Shown piece after piece: positions 52,790-63,260 of a stretch of DNA of 64,000 nt. Under the pieces are notes generated by a model that worked only from the letters and a program-made list of their open reading frames with translations, had not been told where the DNA came from and made no database searches. Each line of letters starts with the position of its first letter. Within the stretch, counting starts at the first letter, position 1. Both the position numbers and the translations under genes were made by a program. This DNA comes from Euglena gracilis (taxonomy: Eukaryota; Euglenida; Euglenophyceae; Euglenales), in NCBI GenBank assembly GCA_039621445.1, contig CP154957.1, positions 4,210,504 through 4,274,503 of the forward strand. Reading direction: 5' to 3'.

Positions 52790-53330
52790 TCTCTTGGCAG
52801 ACAAACGAAAAATGTCACGCAATTTCTTGGCGTCTTTATACTTCAACAAAATTTCTTCTACTCGTGGGGAAAGAGAGGCATTCTCTTTGCAAGTTGGCAA
52901 AAATGCTCCCGGACATCCATCACCAGATCAAAAACAAACGGGGTCAATCCTGATGAAGCAAGCTCGAACTTCCGGTCCAGTTCCAGCTTGAATGAAGACC
53001 TTTGAAGAATATTGAGGGTCTTTGCAAGCGCCTGGGTGTGGTCAGAAATGAAAGCGAAACGGGCAGCTGCTGAACAAAATTTCGTGGTGAGGACCTCGTG
53101 AATGCGATGCAAGAGAGGGGGAACCTGGCCTTCCTTCTTGGCAGTCCAAGGGTTGCGCTGCACTTCCGATGCTACAAAATTTTTCATTACCAAAAGATGC
53201 TCACACCACCGCAAGGTCCTGGCATCCTCCACAGAAAAGTCGAACCTGTTTGTAGAATGCCCATTGCTCCTTTGCCGATTGGTCCTTTGGCATTACTGTG
53301 TCAATATGTTCGTAAAAGGAGGCATGCCCT
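52790..53330 (-). pseudogene. Repeated hypothetical coding fragment, copy K2
   Basis: This is the longer copy of the K1 protein. The minus frame adds KDQSAKEQWAFYKQVRLFC and WCEHLLVMKNFVASE upstream of the shared RFAFISDH ... KLRDIFRLSAKR part. A frame change near 53,215-53,230 and another near 52,890 break it. No family is recognised; a hAT-like transposase middle region is one possibility. Confidence 0.5.
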
Positions 53331-53399
53331 GAAGCTGGCAACACCCCAGTGTCAAAACCTGTGCCATAACTTGTGGGACGAAGCTGGCCACCACTGAGG

Positions 53400-53645
53400 G
53401 ATGGAACAGCCCAACACCTGTGGCAAACAAAAAACGGCACAAAACTGGCCCCAAGATGTGGTACCAAAAACGGCCCCAAGATGTGGCAGAAAACTGGTCC
53501 AAGACTTGGCCCGAAAACTGGCCCAAGACGTGTTGGTGCCACATCTTGGGGCCAGTATTGTGCCACATCTTGGGGCTAGTTTTGGTGCCGCTTTGTGCCA
53601 CAGCTTGGGCCAGTTTTGGTGACACATCGTGGGGCCAGTTTTGTT
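53400..53645. repeat. Degenerate repeat of GCCACATCTTGGGGCCAGTTTTG, both orientations
   Basis: About eight units, the first half reading CCCCAAGATGTGG and the second half CCACATCTTGGGG, make an imperfect large inverted repeat centred near 53,530. GGCCAGTTTT words link it to 34,050-34,440 and 28,640-29,000. Confidence 0.75.
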
Positions 53646-53905
53646 GTTCCTTCGCTAGGGCTGTTTCGATTAATCGATTAATCGATTAATCGTTCGTCAT
53701 CGCCGATTAATCGAATCGTTCGGCCCATGGCGATTAATCGTTCATTGTGGATGCAAACTACAATAGGTACAATATTTGTTGAAATCAACAAAAAATCGTG
53801 GTGTAGTCAGTCAGATAGCACACTACTTGCTGGTACACCATGAAAACGGTTGTTAAAAGTGGCCAACGCGTCTTTTTTTTTGCAATCTTCAATCCCGGGT
53901 GGGAG

Positions 53906-54005
53906 GTATACGGTGGTGGGGCGAACCGAGTCCACCGACCAGTGGCACAGCCTACTGGATTTGAGTGTTCGGGGGAGAGGGAAGCTATGTACAGATGGGG
54001 AAACC
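53906..54005. repeat. SINE-like repeat G, copy 3
   Basis: This matches 36,136-36,260 up to CAGATGGGG, then is interrupted by the SINE cassette. The continuation CCATGGATAGTTAGAGG is found at 55,037-55,053. AAACC at 54,001-54,005 and 55,030-55,034 is a possible duplication of the cassette insertion. Confidence 0.65.
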
Positions 54006-54339
54006 TGTATATGTTGGTCGTCACCACCCGCCGTTGGACGGCCATGGGGCAGCTCATACTACTTGCCGTGGCACGCCCTCAGGCGGGGAAACTACACCCA
54101 AGGTCCGGCCAACCAGTGTCTCGCCCTTGGGCGTAGTTGCACGCGCCGGTCGATCCCCGCGGTATGCCCTCTGCCCGTACGGGATCGACCAGGACTCACA
54201 CGGCGGGACCTGGGTCTCGAACCCACGACCTCCCGCGTGTGAGCCCAGCACCTTACCGAATAAGCTACTCGAGCGATACTCGGCTTGGTACTACGCGCCG
54301 GCTACCAACCTCCGTAGGATCTCCCGTCTGCCGCACACA
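54006..54339 (-). repeat. tRNA-derived SINE, copy 1
   Basis: This 334-bp unit repeats almost identically at 54,697-55,029. On the minus strand (about 54,275-54,210) it has an A-box-like TAGCTTATTCGGTAAGGTGC and a perfect T-arm/B-box GTGGGTTCGAGACCCA. The anticodon loop area reads CTCACAC but its stem does not pair well, and the acceptor stem does not close. It is therefore a tRNA-related SINE rather than a tRNA gene. Confidence 0.75.
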
Positions 54340-54696
54340 CTCCCCTCCCAAGAGCCTTACTACACTAGCCCACTGCGTCACTATGGCCGTGGCCCCTGCA
54401 GCTCGGGTTATGCCTCACACGGCCCTAGTTGGCTGAGTGCCTCTCACGAGTACTGCGTCACCAGGCTGCCGACCCCTGCAGCTCGGGTTTGCTATTGCCG
54501 GCAGTTTACGTGTTGTCGACTTCCACGGGCTCTGCCGCCTTGGAGCGTCCCCCTTTGCATCGGCTTGAGACTTTGGAACGGTGTAGGAGTTTCAGTCGCC
54601 CTAGACTCGGCGCGTCCGCCTCCGCCTTCCGGGCGCCGTGGGGTCAGGCTCTGATTTCCCGGTTCGTGTGGCATTAGACGGGTTCCCCTGCTACCA
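54340..54696. other. Spacer between the two SINE copies
   Basis: A GC-rich stretch with a GACCCTGCAGCTCGGGTT-like word occurring twice (about 54,395-54,410 and 54,472-54,489). No gene recognised. Confidence 0.4.
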
Positions 54697-55029
54697 TGTA
54701 TATGTTGGTCGTCACCACCCGCCGTTGGACGGCCATGGGGCAGCTCATACTACTTGCCGTGGCACGCCCTCAGGCGGGGAACTACACCCAAGGTCCGGCC
54801 AACCAGTGTCTCGTCCTTGGGCGTAGTTGCACGCGCCGGTCGATCCCCGCGGTATGCCCTCTGCCCGTACGGGATCGACCAGGACTCACACGGCGGGACC
54901 TGGGTCTCGAACCCACGACCTCCCGCGTGTGAGCCCAGCACCTTACCGAATAAGCTACTCGAGCGATACTCGGCTTGGTACTACGCGCCGGCTACCAACC
55001 TCCGTAGGATCTCCCGTCTGCCGCACACA
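54697..55029 (-). repeat. tRNA-derived SINE, copy 2
   Basis: This differs from copy 1 by a single A deletion near 54,780 and one C-to-T change near 54,812. The same A-box and B-box are present, so the duplication is recent. Confidence 0.75.
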
Positions 55030-55310
55030 AAACCCCCATGGATAGTTAGAGGTTAATCAGGAGACACAGGGGCTTTAGTAGCCCGTGGGAAATGGGGTGG
55101 CTGGCAGACCATGTCGATGATCGAAGAGAGACTCGAGGATCAGGTGGCGTCGTTGGGGTGCGCGCGGGGTGCAGTCTTTGGCAGCGGGGCGGGGAGGAGC
55201 GGCCATGGTGCATGCTCGGGTGCGGCCTTTGCTGCCGCAGCCCTGATGCTGTTGACGAGCCGTCGTGCATCGTGACCCATCTGGTGATTGATCGACGCGG
55301 CTGAGTGGTT

Positions 55311-57975
55311 TTAGCGTAGGAGGTGCTTTGGGCGCAGCATTTGCACAATCTGCCGGAAGAGGGCAAGCGCCAGAAGCTGGTAGCTTTCAGCCTGCCGCGT
55401 AGAACGGACATCTCCATGGTCCCACGAGGTTGTGCGTTTGATTATCCTGGTCAGCAGCTTCGCGCTTTCTGGTCCAAGGCCGCCCCACGTGCCCATTGCC
55501 AAGGTGGCGAAAGACCATCCTCCGTTTCGGCAGGGAGTGTCATACTTGGTGTGCTTGGCAGCCTCCTTCCTTTTCAGGAAGGTCCTCCAGCGCTCCCGCG
55601 TTGCCTGCCTTTCGGCGGCCTGCCAGCCATGAGCGACTGTGATGTCGACTGCCGTGGGCTTACCGTCCTGCCAGGTAGCCAAAAGCAAGTCAGCCGGCCT
55701 GAGCGAGCTGTCGGGTTGGTTAGGCACCGGGACCTCGCGTTGCACGCTTTGACCGTTCGTTGACAAGATGTTGAAGAGGGCGTCTTGAACGGCGTTGTGA
55801 CGGTTCGCGAAGTTGTTGCGGATGCAGCACAGATCGTGGTCTCCATGAACATTTACCAGGGCCTGACAGCCAGCACAGATAGTCGGTGTGTCCGCTAGTG
55901 GCAAACCCAGCCACCATTTCAGTCCCAACCGGTAGTCCGCCGGGTCGATGACGGTGTGTATCGCTTCGTGGGGAGGTATTGCCATCCACCCATGCCCCAC
56001 GCCGTTGACCTGCTCCAGGAGCCGCGCTTGGTCGCGAGGTGCCGACCTGTCCACCAAAGCGTCCACGATGGCCTTGGCAGACTCCTTTTGCCACCAGCGT
56101 TGGGAAGTGTCGTTTCCTGAGGCGCAGGCGAAGGCGGTGGGGTTTGCTAGGCGACTGCTTTCTGGGTGACGGTTTCCAAGGGTGGAACATAGGTCGTGGG
56201 CGGCCTGCTGGCAGGTACGGTCGTCTGGGGTGGCGGCGTAGTCTGGGCATGCCACCTTCTTGTGACCATGCGTGTAGAACTGGCATAGAGCTGCGGTGCG
56301 GGCGGCGCTCTGGTGGGATGCCGGAATGCGTAAGCCGCAGCCGCCCACTGAAAGCGGTAGCGCTGCTTGTAGCCGCTGGTCTGCGTTTAGGGCCTGCCCC
56401 AGTATGTCTTCAAACGCGTTGAAGATGGTCTCCCCACAACGTGACACTTCGTTTTGCGCTTGATACGAATCCAACGCTCGCAAGAGGTGGTTAACGCGGC
56501 AACCGTCTAGGCAGTACCGGAGGAGATGGTGAGCCAGCTGGGGATCGGCGACGGAGGTGACGAGGTCAGCAGCTTGTTCGATCTTTTCAGTTGCCTCCGC
56601 CCAGGTGGCGACGGTGTGGACTGAAGTGGTGGGGAAGTCGACTGGGCAGCCCAGGACCGTGATTCCAGACCCCTCGGTCCAGGGCACAGTTTTCAGGTGT
56701 TCCCGGTCTGGGAGGCCGGCTGCTGATGGTCCCCACAGGACGCATTTTGCCAGATTCAGTTGTATCCCACTCCGACTACTCTCGTTGCGGAGGTAGTCAA
56801 GGCACTTCTGAAGGACCGTGGGCTCTCCGACCAGGATGCCGTCGTCCAAGTACCAACAGGACCACAGCAGCTCCGCCTGGGTACTGATGGCTTCCGCAAC
56901 GGACTGCAGGCCAACAGCGAAGCCGATCGGCCCCAGGGGGCACCCTTGATGTGTGCCTCTGGTGGATGGCAACGTGCGGCCGTCACTGAAAAGGGGGGCC
57001 GGCTGTCCGTACGCGAACCGCAGGTAGTTAAAGAGCGCGGGTGCGCGGGTTTCGGCCTCACGGAGTAGCACTCCTCTGTCGAGGGTGTTGAAGGCGTTCT
57101 TGAAGTCCACCTGCAAGACCGCCCAATTCCCTTGAGGGCTCAGCTTTCTGATGAGGCTCTGAGTTGCGAGGGAGACGGCTTCGGCTGCGTTGGATACTCC
57201 CACCCCCACTTGCAGGGGGACTCAGCTTGCTGACTTGATCCTTGGCGGTACCGGTATGGAGCAAAGCCTTGCCCACCAAGCGGCGAATGGTGTCACCGAC
57301 TGCAATAGGTCGTACGCCATCATCCTTCTTCCTCAGCGCAGTTAGGTTGGCGGCACACCACCACGGCGCGTGGTCGGTGGGGAGCTGGCCGTCCACCCAC
57401 GACGCCGTGAGTTTACCCAGCGCGGTGAGCAGGCGGGCTCCTTGACCTGGCCGACGAACCGCATCTTGGAGATGGCAAGGGCGTAGTCCCGACGGCCCGG
57501 GGGACGAAGTTCTGGGGAAGCGGAGAATGGCTTCCCGGAGGAGCTCCTCCCACCTCACTTGTTGGGCATCAGGGAAAGGGGGTACCCGCCGTGGGACGGT
57601 GTCCAAGTTCACCGGCCTGCCTTCGGGATGTAAAGCTTGCAGCTGGGCCCACACCGCTGGGTCGCTGGCACGATGGGTTCCTTCGGACAGGAGCACTTGA
57701 AGGGCCTTAGCCGGTGCCCCCTCCCCGACCAAGGTGCGTGCTCGCCGAAGCGTGGCTTCGGGGATGGCAGCTGGTACGGTGCGGGCCTTCTTCGCTGCCC
57801 GGGTCTCCACGGCCACACGGGGCAATTTGGTGGCGTTGCGCAGTTCATTCCAAAGAGCGTTGTAATCGCCCTGCCTGAAAAACTTGACCCGCCGCGTGAT
57901 GGCGGAGGAGATGTCTTCCTGCGCCAACGCGTCAGCGAACGTGCCCGTGAAACATCGCGCGATTCTGATTAAGAT
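55311..57975 (-). pseudogene. LINE copy L3: RT and restriction-like endonuclease
   Basis: This is the best-preserved LINE copy, read from right to left. The N-terminal linker (AFPEATLRR-like helix to LQALHP) is followed by RT opening SPGPSGLRPCHL and IRRLVGKALL. A frame shift in the G/C run near 57,205-57,215 separates it from the RT core: VLQVDFKNAFNTLDRG, THQGCPLGPIGFAVG, catalytic YLDD (56,841-56,852) and LNLAKCVLWGP. The C-terminal half has CAGCQALVNVHGDHDLCC, RHNAVQDAL, then RPADLLL and GKPTAVDITV. This Cys/His cluster plus PD-(D/E)xK-like pattern resembles the endonuclease of R2/NeSL-type LINEs. A C-terminal helical region ends at 55,311. The 5' end is truncated near 57,975 within the hAT shell. 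Except for the single shift the frames are open for about 880 codons. Confidence 0.9.
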
Positions 57976-58229
57976 ACAGCAGATCCTAATAAGCTTTGTC
58001 CTGCCACGTCGAGAGAGAATGAAACAAAAATTCGTTAACGGGCACACAAACAAATGGTCTATGTTCGATATTAGAATTTCTCAGGCAGATTTCATTTTCA
58101 AAATCGGAAGGGACCAATTAATCGTTAATCGTCCGAGACCCCCCGATTAATCGAGATTAATCGTTCGCCAGCCCGAAACGATTAATTGGCACAACCCTAC
58201 CTTCGCCCTGATCGATCGGGACGAACGGG

Positions 58230-58645
58230 TTGCTCCCAGCTGACTACCCAATTGGTCGGCCGACTAGGCCTGGTCGGTAGCCAGTCGGCGAGACGGGGGG
58301 GGGGGGGTAGTGGGTAGTCGGCCGACAAGTCAGCCGACTACCCACTCTAATGTACTAACGGGTCTTTATCGCCGACTTTTGAGCCCCCCCCCCCTGAAAA
58401 AAAAACTCCCAACACCGGTCAAAACCCACCCAAATGGCTCCAGAACCCCCCAATCGGAGTCGACCGAGGGCGACCATGGTCGACCCCACCCACAGCCGGA
58501 CCTCCCCTTTTACAAGGTTGGTCGCCCTCGGTCGACCCCCACAACATGACCTCCCATGTTCACAGGCCTCAAGAATAACCAAAATATTTTCTTCCCGTTT
58601 TTTTGGGGGGGGGGGTAGTGGGTAGTCAGCCGACTAGTCGGCAGA
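58230..58645. mobile_element. TIR element P2, relative of P1
   Basis: CCAATTGGTCGGCCGACTAG, GGGTAGTCGGCCGAC and CTACCCACTCTAATGTAC at the left, and GGGTAGTCAGCCGACTAGTC at the right, match the ends of P1 (30,812-32,077). The core block AAAACCCACCCAAATGGCTC is also shared. It is much shorter and lacks the tandem repeat. Confidence 0.7.
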
Positions 58646-58654
58646 GCCCAGAGC

Positions 58655-58985
58655 CCCCCACGAGATTGCCATTGTCCAGCCCGCGGTTCAGATTCCAGCT
58701 GCCTGGCAACGGTGCAGGACCTGGTTCCGGCTACATTGCCCTCTGCTGCGCCACACTCCTCGGGGCCCGGTCAGCACTGGGTCAATTGTTTAGCGGAACT
58801 GATCCGGCATCTTCTCAGCCGTCCCACTTGGCAGATGCTGTTTCGCATGTTCGCCTTTGCCCGCTTCTGCCTACGTGCGGACACCTGTGGTGGGGCTACG
58901 GAGCGTGCCCAGCGCGCCCTGCGTCACCTGGTCACCGGGCTCTCCGGCTACCCACCCTCCCGGTTGCCGCCATTTGGTCCGAGCT
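58655..58985 (+). pseudogene. LINE 5' fragment L6, plus strand
   Basis: Plus-strand translation gives LAELIRHLLSRPTWQMLFRM and FCLRADTCGGATERAQRALR. These align in pattern with the L2 N-terminal block (LLRAFNDKPTWETLHALWAF, then KAVLAALGKEGRGHWARLGR). It is preceded by IPAAWQRCRTWFRLHCPLL in another frame. It is an N-terminal fragment of the same or a related LINE, in the opposite orientation to L1-L3. Confidence 0.5.
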
Positions 58986-59139
58986 CGCCGACAGCGAGAG
59001 CTCTCCCACGGACCGTATGTCTCACAAATGGGACTGTTCTCCGGATTCTGAACTGGATCACCCCGACTCAGCTGGTTGCGACGAGCGCCACACCCAAAGG
59101 ACCCCGCAAATGCTCAAATGCTCAAATAAGGGGGGGTCA

Positions 59140-59690
59140 AAAATTCTTTTCAAATAGGGCAAAAATTTTTTCGGCGCCTTCGGCGCAGAAAAAAAATTTT
59201 CCCCGGACCCAAATGCTCAAATAAGGGGGGGTCAAATAAAGGGGGGGGGGGAGGTGTAGGAACAATTTTTTCCCGGGGGTGGCGGGGGAGCCAAAAAACT
59301 TGTCTTGGCACAAGCAAAATGTATTTTTTTTTTCTGGCCTCCTGGTCCCGAAGGGCCCGAGGGGCCGAGACGCTGACGTCTCTTTGAAGTCCAAGGAGCC
59401 TAGGTGGGGGGGGTCCAGGACCCCCCCTTTTCACTTCCGAATTGAACTGGACATGTTGACTTCCCGGAGGGCGGGGGAGGGGGGTCTGGTGCCGAAGGCG
59501 TCAATTTTTTTTGAAAATGCCCTTTTCGGTGTTCGCACGTCGTTCCGTTTGTCAGTTTTCCCCGAAGTGTACGTCCAGGTACACGGGGGGGGGGGGGGTG
59601 TCGGGACCCCCCTGTGCACTTCCGAAGTGAACTGAACAGGGGGAGAGGGGGAGGGGGAGTCCGAGGCCCCGAAGGGGAGCAACAAAGGGG
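59140..59690. repeat. E-like C/G-run repeats with CACTTCCGAAGTG motifs
   Basis: AAATGCTCAAATAAGGGGGGGTC occurs twice (about 59,112 and 59,211). GGAGCCTAGGTG plus a G run near 59,396 resembles the E-type terminus. CACTTCCGAATTGAACTGG and CACTTCCGAAGTGAACTG occur near 59,440 and 59,620. Element ends could not be paired. Confidence 0.4.
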
Positions 59691-60149
59691 ATTTGCCCCC
59701 CAAAACGGATGGGAAACACAAAGGATTTTGTTATTTTCAGGCCCTCAAACAGTTGAGCAACTAAAAGGATTTGCCCAGTCTACCGTCTGGCACTCATCCC
59801 CCCCCCCTAAATGACCCCCCTTTGTCCTGGCCAGGACCCCAGAGGGCCACTTGGGGCGGAGTGCGCTCTCATCCCTTTATGGATAAGAGCGAAGCTTACC
59901 CATGAGGAAAGGGGGGGGTCCAACCGAGGGTGGTAACATTTGTGAAAAGTAGTTGGAAAGAAAAGTAAAAAATTGTGAAATTTAGTTAAATTTCAGGGGC
60001 CGGAAATTTCAGTCACCACCCTGGTCCACCCCCCCCCCCCCCCCCCCATCCCTTCGGACCACCTCAAAAACCGGCGGATTATCACGATCCCGGCCCGGTT
60101 CCCGAATTTTTTTTCCAGTCGTGACCGACTGGATTTCTAGTTTCCGAGT
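59691..60149. other. Unassigned tract
   Basis: No gene recognised; includes C runs near 59,800 and 60,030 and a GGATAAGAGCGAAGC-type unique stretch. Confidence 0.3.
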
Positions 60150-60330
60150 CACCTCGGTTTGACCCCTAACTCCCCGCCAGGCCCGAGTTATTCACGCGCG
60201 AAGGGGTCCAAACTGGGTGGGATTGGCCCCACCCCCTCTTCCTGCTCTGCCATTTCGCCGGGGTCAAAAAATCGATTTTTGAAATATCTCGAGAAAACGG
60301 ACATTATTTCCGGAAATGTCAGTTTGATGA
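60150..60330 (-). repeat. Dispersed repeat, minus copy (partner at 20,070-20,255)
   Basis: Reverse-complement match to 20,070-20,255, including AGGCCCGAGTTATTCACG and AAGGGGTCCAAACT. Confidence 0.7.
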
Positions 60331-60354
60331 AATGCACCCCTGGAGGCAAACTTG

Positions 60355-60525
60355 AAGTTCACCGTTGAATTGAACTGGTGAACATTCGTTCACCAGCGAA
60401 CTTCACCGGTTTGTAGTGAACTTCACTGGTGAAGTTCACCGTCGGGTCAGGCAGAGGGGGGGGGAGGGGGTCCTGTACCCCCCAGTGAACTTTCAAATGG
60501 TGAAGTTCACCTGGGGGGGTCGAAA
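60355..60525. mobile_element. Fragment of an E1-type element with GGTGAACTTCACC words
   Basis: GAACTTCACC, GGTGAAGTTCACC and ACTGGTGAACATTC repeat five or six times. The phrase GGGTCAGGCAGAGGGGGGGG is the reverse of the internal right end in E1 near 40,545. Termini were not identified. Confidence 0.6.
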
Positions 60526-60605
60526 ATCCCAAAAGTTACCGCCTGATCTCCAAAGGGAAAATCAAGACATTCTCCCTCCTTCTCACTCATACGAGGACAA
60601 CATAC

Positions 60606-60843
60606 CATCCCCCCCCCGAGTTATTATCCCCCTTGCAAAGGAAATTTGGCCAGGGAAATTTGACTACCACCCCCCCCCTTATTGTCGGTGGGGGGACAAT
60701 AAGACCAAAGGAATGCCAAAGGAATTTCATTGGCCGGGCCAAAAAACCCCCCGTCTGCTGGGGCCCAGGGACAATGAGGGGGGGACAATAGGGGGGGGGG
60801 GTAATAGGGAGGGGGGACCAACTCGGGGGGGGGGGGGGTGATG
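60606..60843. mobile_element. C-run MITE with CCCGAGTT ends
   Basis: The left end CATCCCCCCCCCGAGTT(ATTATCCCC) is inverted relative to the right end GGGTAATAGGG ... AACTCGG plus G run plus TGATG. Internal GGGGACAATA/TTATTGTC words repeat. Confidence 0.6.
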
Positions 60844-61286
60844 ACTAACTCATAGCGGGGGGGGGGCACCAACGATGCCAATTGAGGGCACACATGAGAA
60901 CGCTTGAACAATGCTTGATCAACGGACCATGAATGCGGCCCCTCTCCTGCATTTTTTTTTATTGTCAAAATCCTGAGGTAAAAGCCTAAAATCACCGAAA
61001 ACTGCCATTTTTGGCCATTTTTTTGACCCCCTTTTTCCAAAATTTTCTGGGCTTTGCACAAAAAAATTTCTCGGTCCCGGTCGATTGGGGTGGGTACCCC
61101 CCTTGTGACCTCCCCTTGTGATCCCCTGTGACCCCGGCCCGCCCCCTGTAGCTTGGGATGAGGAAAAAAACTGCCCCTTTGAGAAAAATCACCACCCTTG
61201 AGAAGTGCAGGGCACCCAACTTTTGATGATCTCGACTTAAACCCCGGTTTGTCAACTCTGAGCCTTTAACCTTCCTTTCTTCCAGC

Positions 61287-61654
61287 TTCTGATGAACATG
61301 CCTCTTGTGGTTTTGTTCTTTCTCCTTTTCTCCGGTGGTCTTTTGATCTTACTTATCTATACCAATCAAATTAATTTCAAGCAAGCGGATGCACACCAGC
61401 ATTCTACGGAGTCTGCTTTCACCAACCGCCTTTTACAAACAAGTCTAGGCACACCATCACTTGGTGTGTTTTCTGCCATTTCTGCAAAGGCACCCCCCAT
61501 TCCGTCTAAGTTCTTGTGCTATGCTGGGGGTCCGGCTGAGAGGGATGGCGCCCACACATACAAAAAAATCATCTGTGAAGCGCAAAAAAACCGTCAAGAA
61601 GTCTCGAGAATAATTTACAACAAACTGTCATTCGAAAACGAAGAAACCTTTTAA
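61287..61654 (+). CDS. Candidate exon: membrane-anchored or secreted hypothetical protein
   Basis: A strong acceptor-like sequence (CCTTCCTTTCTTCCAG, ending at about 61,286) is followed after 6 nt by ATG at 61,292. The protein starts NMPLVVLFFLLFSGGLLILL, a signal peptide or type II membrane anchor, then a polar region to a stop at 61,652-61,654. No homopolymer tract is involved and composition looks coding. The true exon may end earlier, for example at CTTG|GTGTGT near 61,466. I recognise no family. It is the only segment I would propose as a host gene piece. Confidence 0.35.
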
Positions 61655-62640
61655 ACCCCAAAATGAACCAAACAACCTCCACAAAGGAAAAATTGGTGAT
61701 TTCCGGGGCAAATGGCAGATGGGTTGGCATGCCATGCCAAGGGGTGAGGCTCTGCTGAGGGGCTCTTGGAAAGTCCTCGTCAGCTGTGTCCACCTCCCCA
61801 CCTCCCACATTTAACTGCCGTGCATGGGTGCATGGATCATAAAATTGTCCATCCTCCCCAAAATGTCTCGGAGCAGGGCATTGCTTCCAGAGGCTTTTTT
61901 TCCGAACCTGTTGGGGGGGGGTTGGCCAGGGATGTATGTAAAGTCCCCCAAATATCAAGCGTGCCTAAAACCTTTTTCCAAATTGGCACGAAGTGCAGAG
62001 GGAAATTTTTCCTAGTTGGTGATGCCAGGACCCCCCTTGACCCGACCGCAGGGTATTAAGTGAGCGGTGGTTTTGCGGAGAGCAGGGGTCAGACCACTCC
62101 CCCCCCCCTGCCCCCCCCCCCAGGGGAACCCAACTGGTCGATGAGGGGTTCGGGGCAGGGAAACGGCTGGCTGGAAAAAGGCTGCTGGTTGGCTGGACAC
62201 ACCCTTGGGGGTGGGATCAGACACCCCGTTGGAAATCGCTGCGGCACTCATGCCTGGGCATGCCACTCCCTGGTCCGCCACCTCCCACTGTTTCCCTCCT
62301 CCGGAAACCCTATGGGTGGTTGTTGACCACCCTCCGGGTTGAACCCATCATTCTTTCCCATTTAAATCAATGATTTTGCATGGCGAAATGTCAAAATTGG
62401 TGGGACTGTGCCCCCCCCCCTCCCAGCAGAATGTCCCATAAGCCCCCCCCCAAAGAAGACCCCCCTGCCAGGGGGGTGTTTTATTTCTCTAACTGCTTAT
62501 ATTTATTTACTTTTGTTTAATTTCGGGTGGCCGGATGGGCAAAAATGGGTCGGATTTGGGCTGGCCAGGGCAAGCTTTAGGTAACAATAATGACTTTTTT
62601 TATAATTGGCAGTTTTTTGGGGCACCTTTGCAGTTTCTAT
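61655..62640. other. Unassigned tract
   Basis: C/G runs at about 62,098-62,122 and 62,410-62,470, and GGCTGGCTGGAAAAAGGCTG near 62,168, which resembles the hAT MITE interior. No gene recognised. Confidence 0.3.
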
Positions 62641-63260
62641 GTCAAAAAATGTGTCCGGCTTCACGCCAAACCGGCGTTGGGACATAGTTTCTTGAAACCG
62701 TGGCAAGGGGGTTCCGGCTTCACGCCCAAACCGGCGGCTGAGGATGTGTTCCAAAATTTGACATATTAATTTGTCAAATCCCAAAGTTCAGGTTGCACAT
62801 TGCATATCAAACGAAAGCTCTCCTCCCCAAGACTTTTCGCTTGGTACCCAGAGAACTCAGCCATATTGCATGGCGCTCTGAGAATCAGCAATCGCATTTT
62901 CAGGCACTGTTTGAAAATCCGACCACTTTTCAGCTGCCATGTTGCCCATCGATTGAAAGCTCTTCTCAAGAGCTCTCAGCAGATGGCCTTAGATTGCTGC
63001 CGCATGGTATCTCAGAATTTCCCAAAAATTTGGGGAAAGGAAATTCTTGTACAAAAACCCCAATTTCTGGTCGAATGCCGCTCAAATATGATTGCCACAT
63101 GCCCAAAAACCCTTTTGGACACTTTTTGCGCTTTTTATTTTGGGTCCCCCAGACGCTGGCTTCACGCCCGAACCGGTGTCTGGGACACCGGTTCGGGCAG
63201 GAAATTTCCCGCCCGAACCGGCGCCCCAGACACCGGTTCGGGCTGAAGCCGGAGCCCCCA
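62640..63260. repeat. Repeat with GGCTTCACGCC-AACCGG and GCCCGAACCGGTGTC hairpins
   Basis: CCGGCTTCACGCC(C)AAACCGGCG occurs at about 62,658 and 62,713. At 63,166-63,198 a perfect hairpin has 15-nt arms GCCCGAACCGGTGTC around TGG, and a second imperfect one follows at 63,210-63,242. This looks like the two ends of another palindrome-tagged element. Confidence 0.55.

Larger units (their letters stand above)
53656..58199. mobile_element. 4.5-kb hAT-ended element with GATTAATCG repeats
   Basis: The left end TAGGGCTGTTTCGATTAATCG and the right end CGATTAATTGGCACAACCCTA are inverted. CCTTCGC lies directly outside both (53,649-53,655 and 58,200-58,206), consistent with an 8-bp hAT duplication with one changed base. 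GATTAATC words are clustered in both ends (53,668-53,730 and 58,112-58,185). The interior holds repeat G, two SINE copies and LINE copy L3. All are probably later insertions, so the original hAT is a short AT-rich shell. Confidence 0.8.

Noticed and set aside
54210-54275. tRNA gene with Val-like CAC anticodon
   Set aside because: A and B boxes are present, but the anticodon and acceptor stems do not pair and the unit is duplicated within a 334-bp repeat; a SINE fits better.
58112-58185. GATTAATC cluster as homeodomain binding sites
   Set aside because: It coincides with the inverted end of the hAT shell and is mirrored at 53,668-53,730; a subterminal transposase site explains it better.
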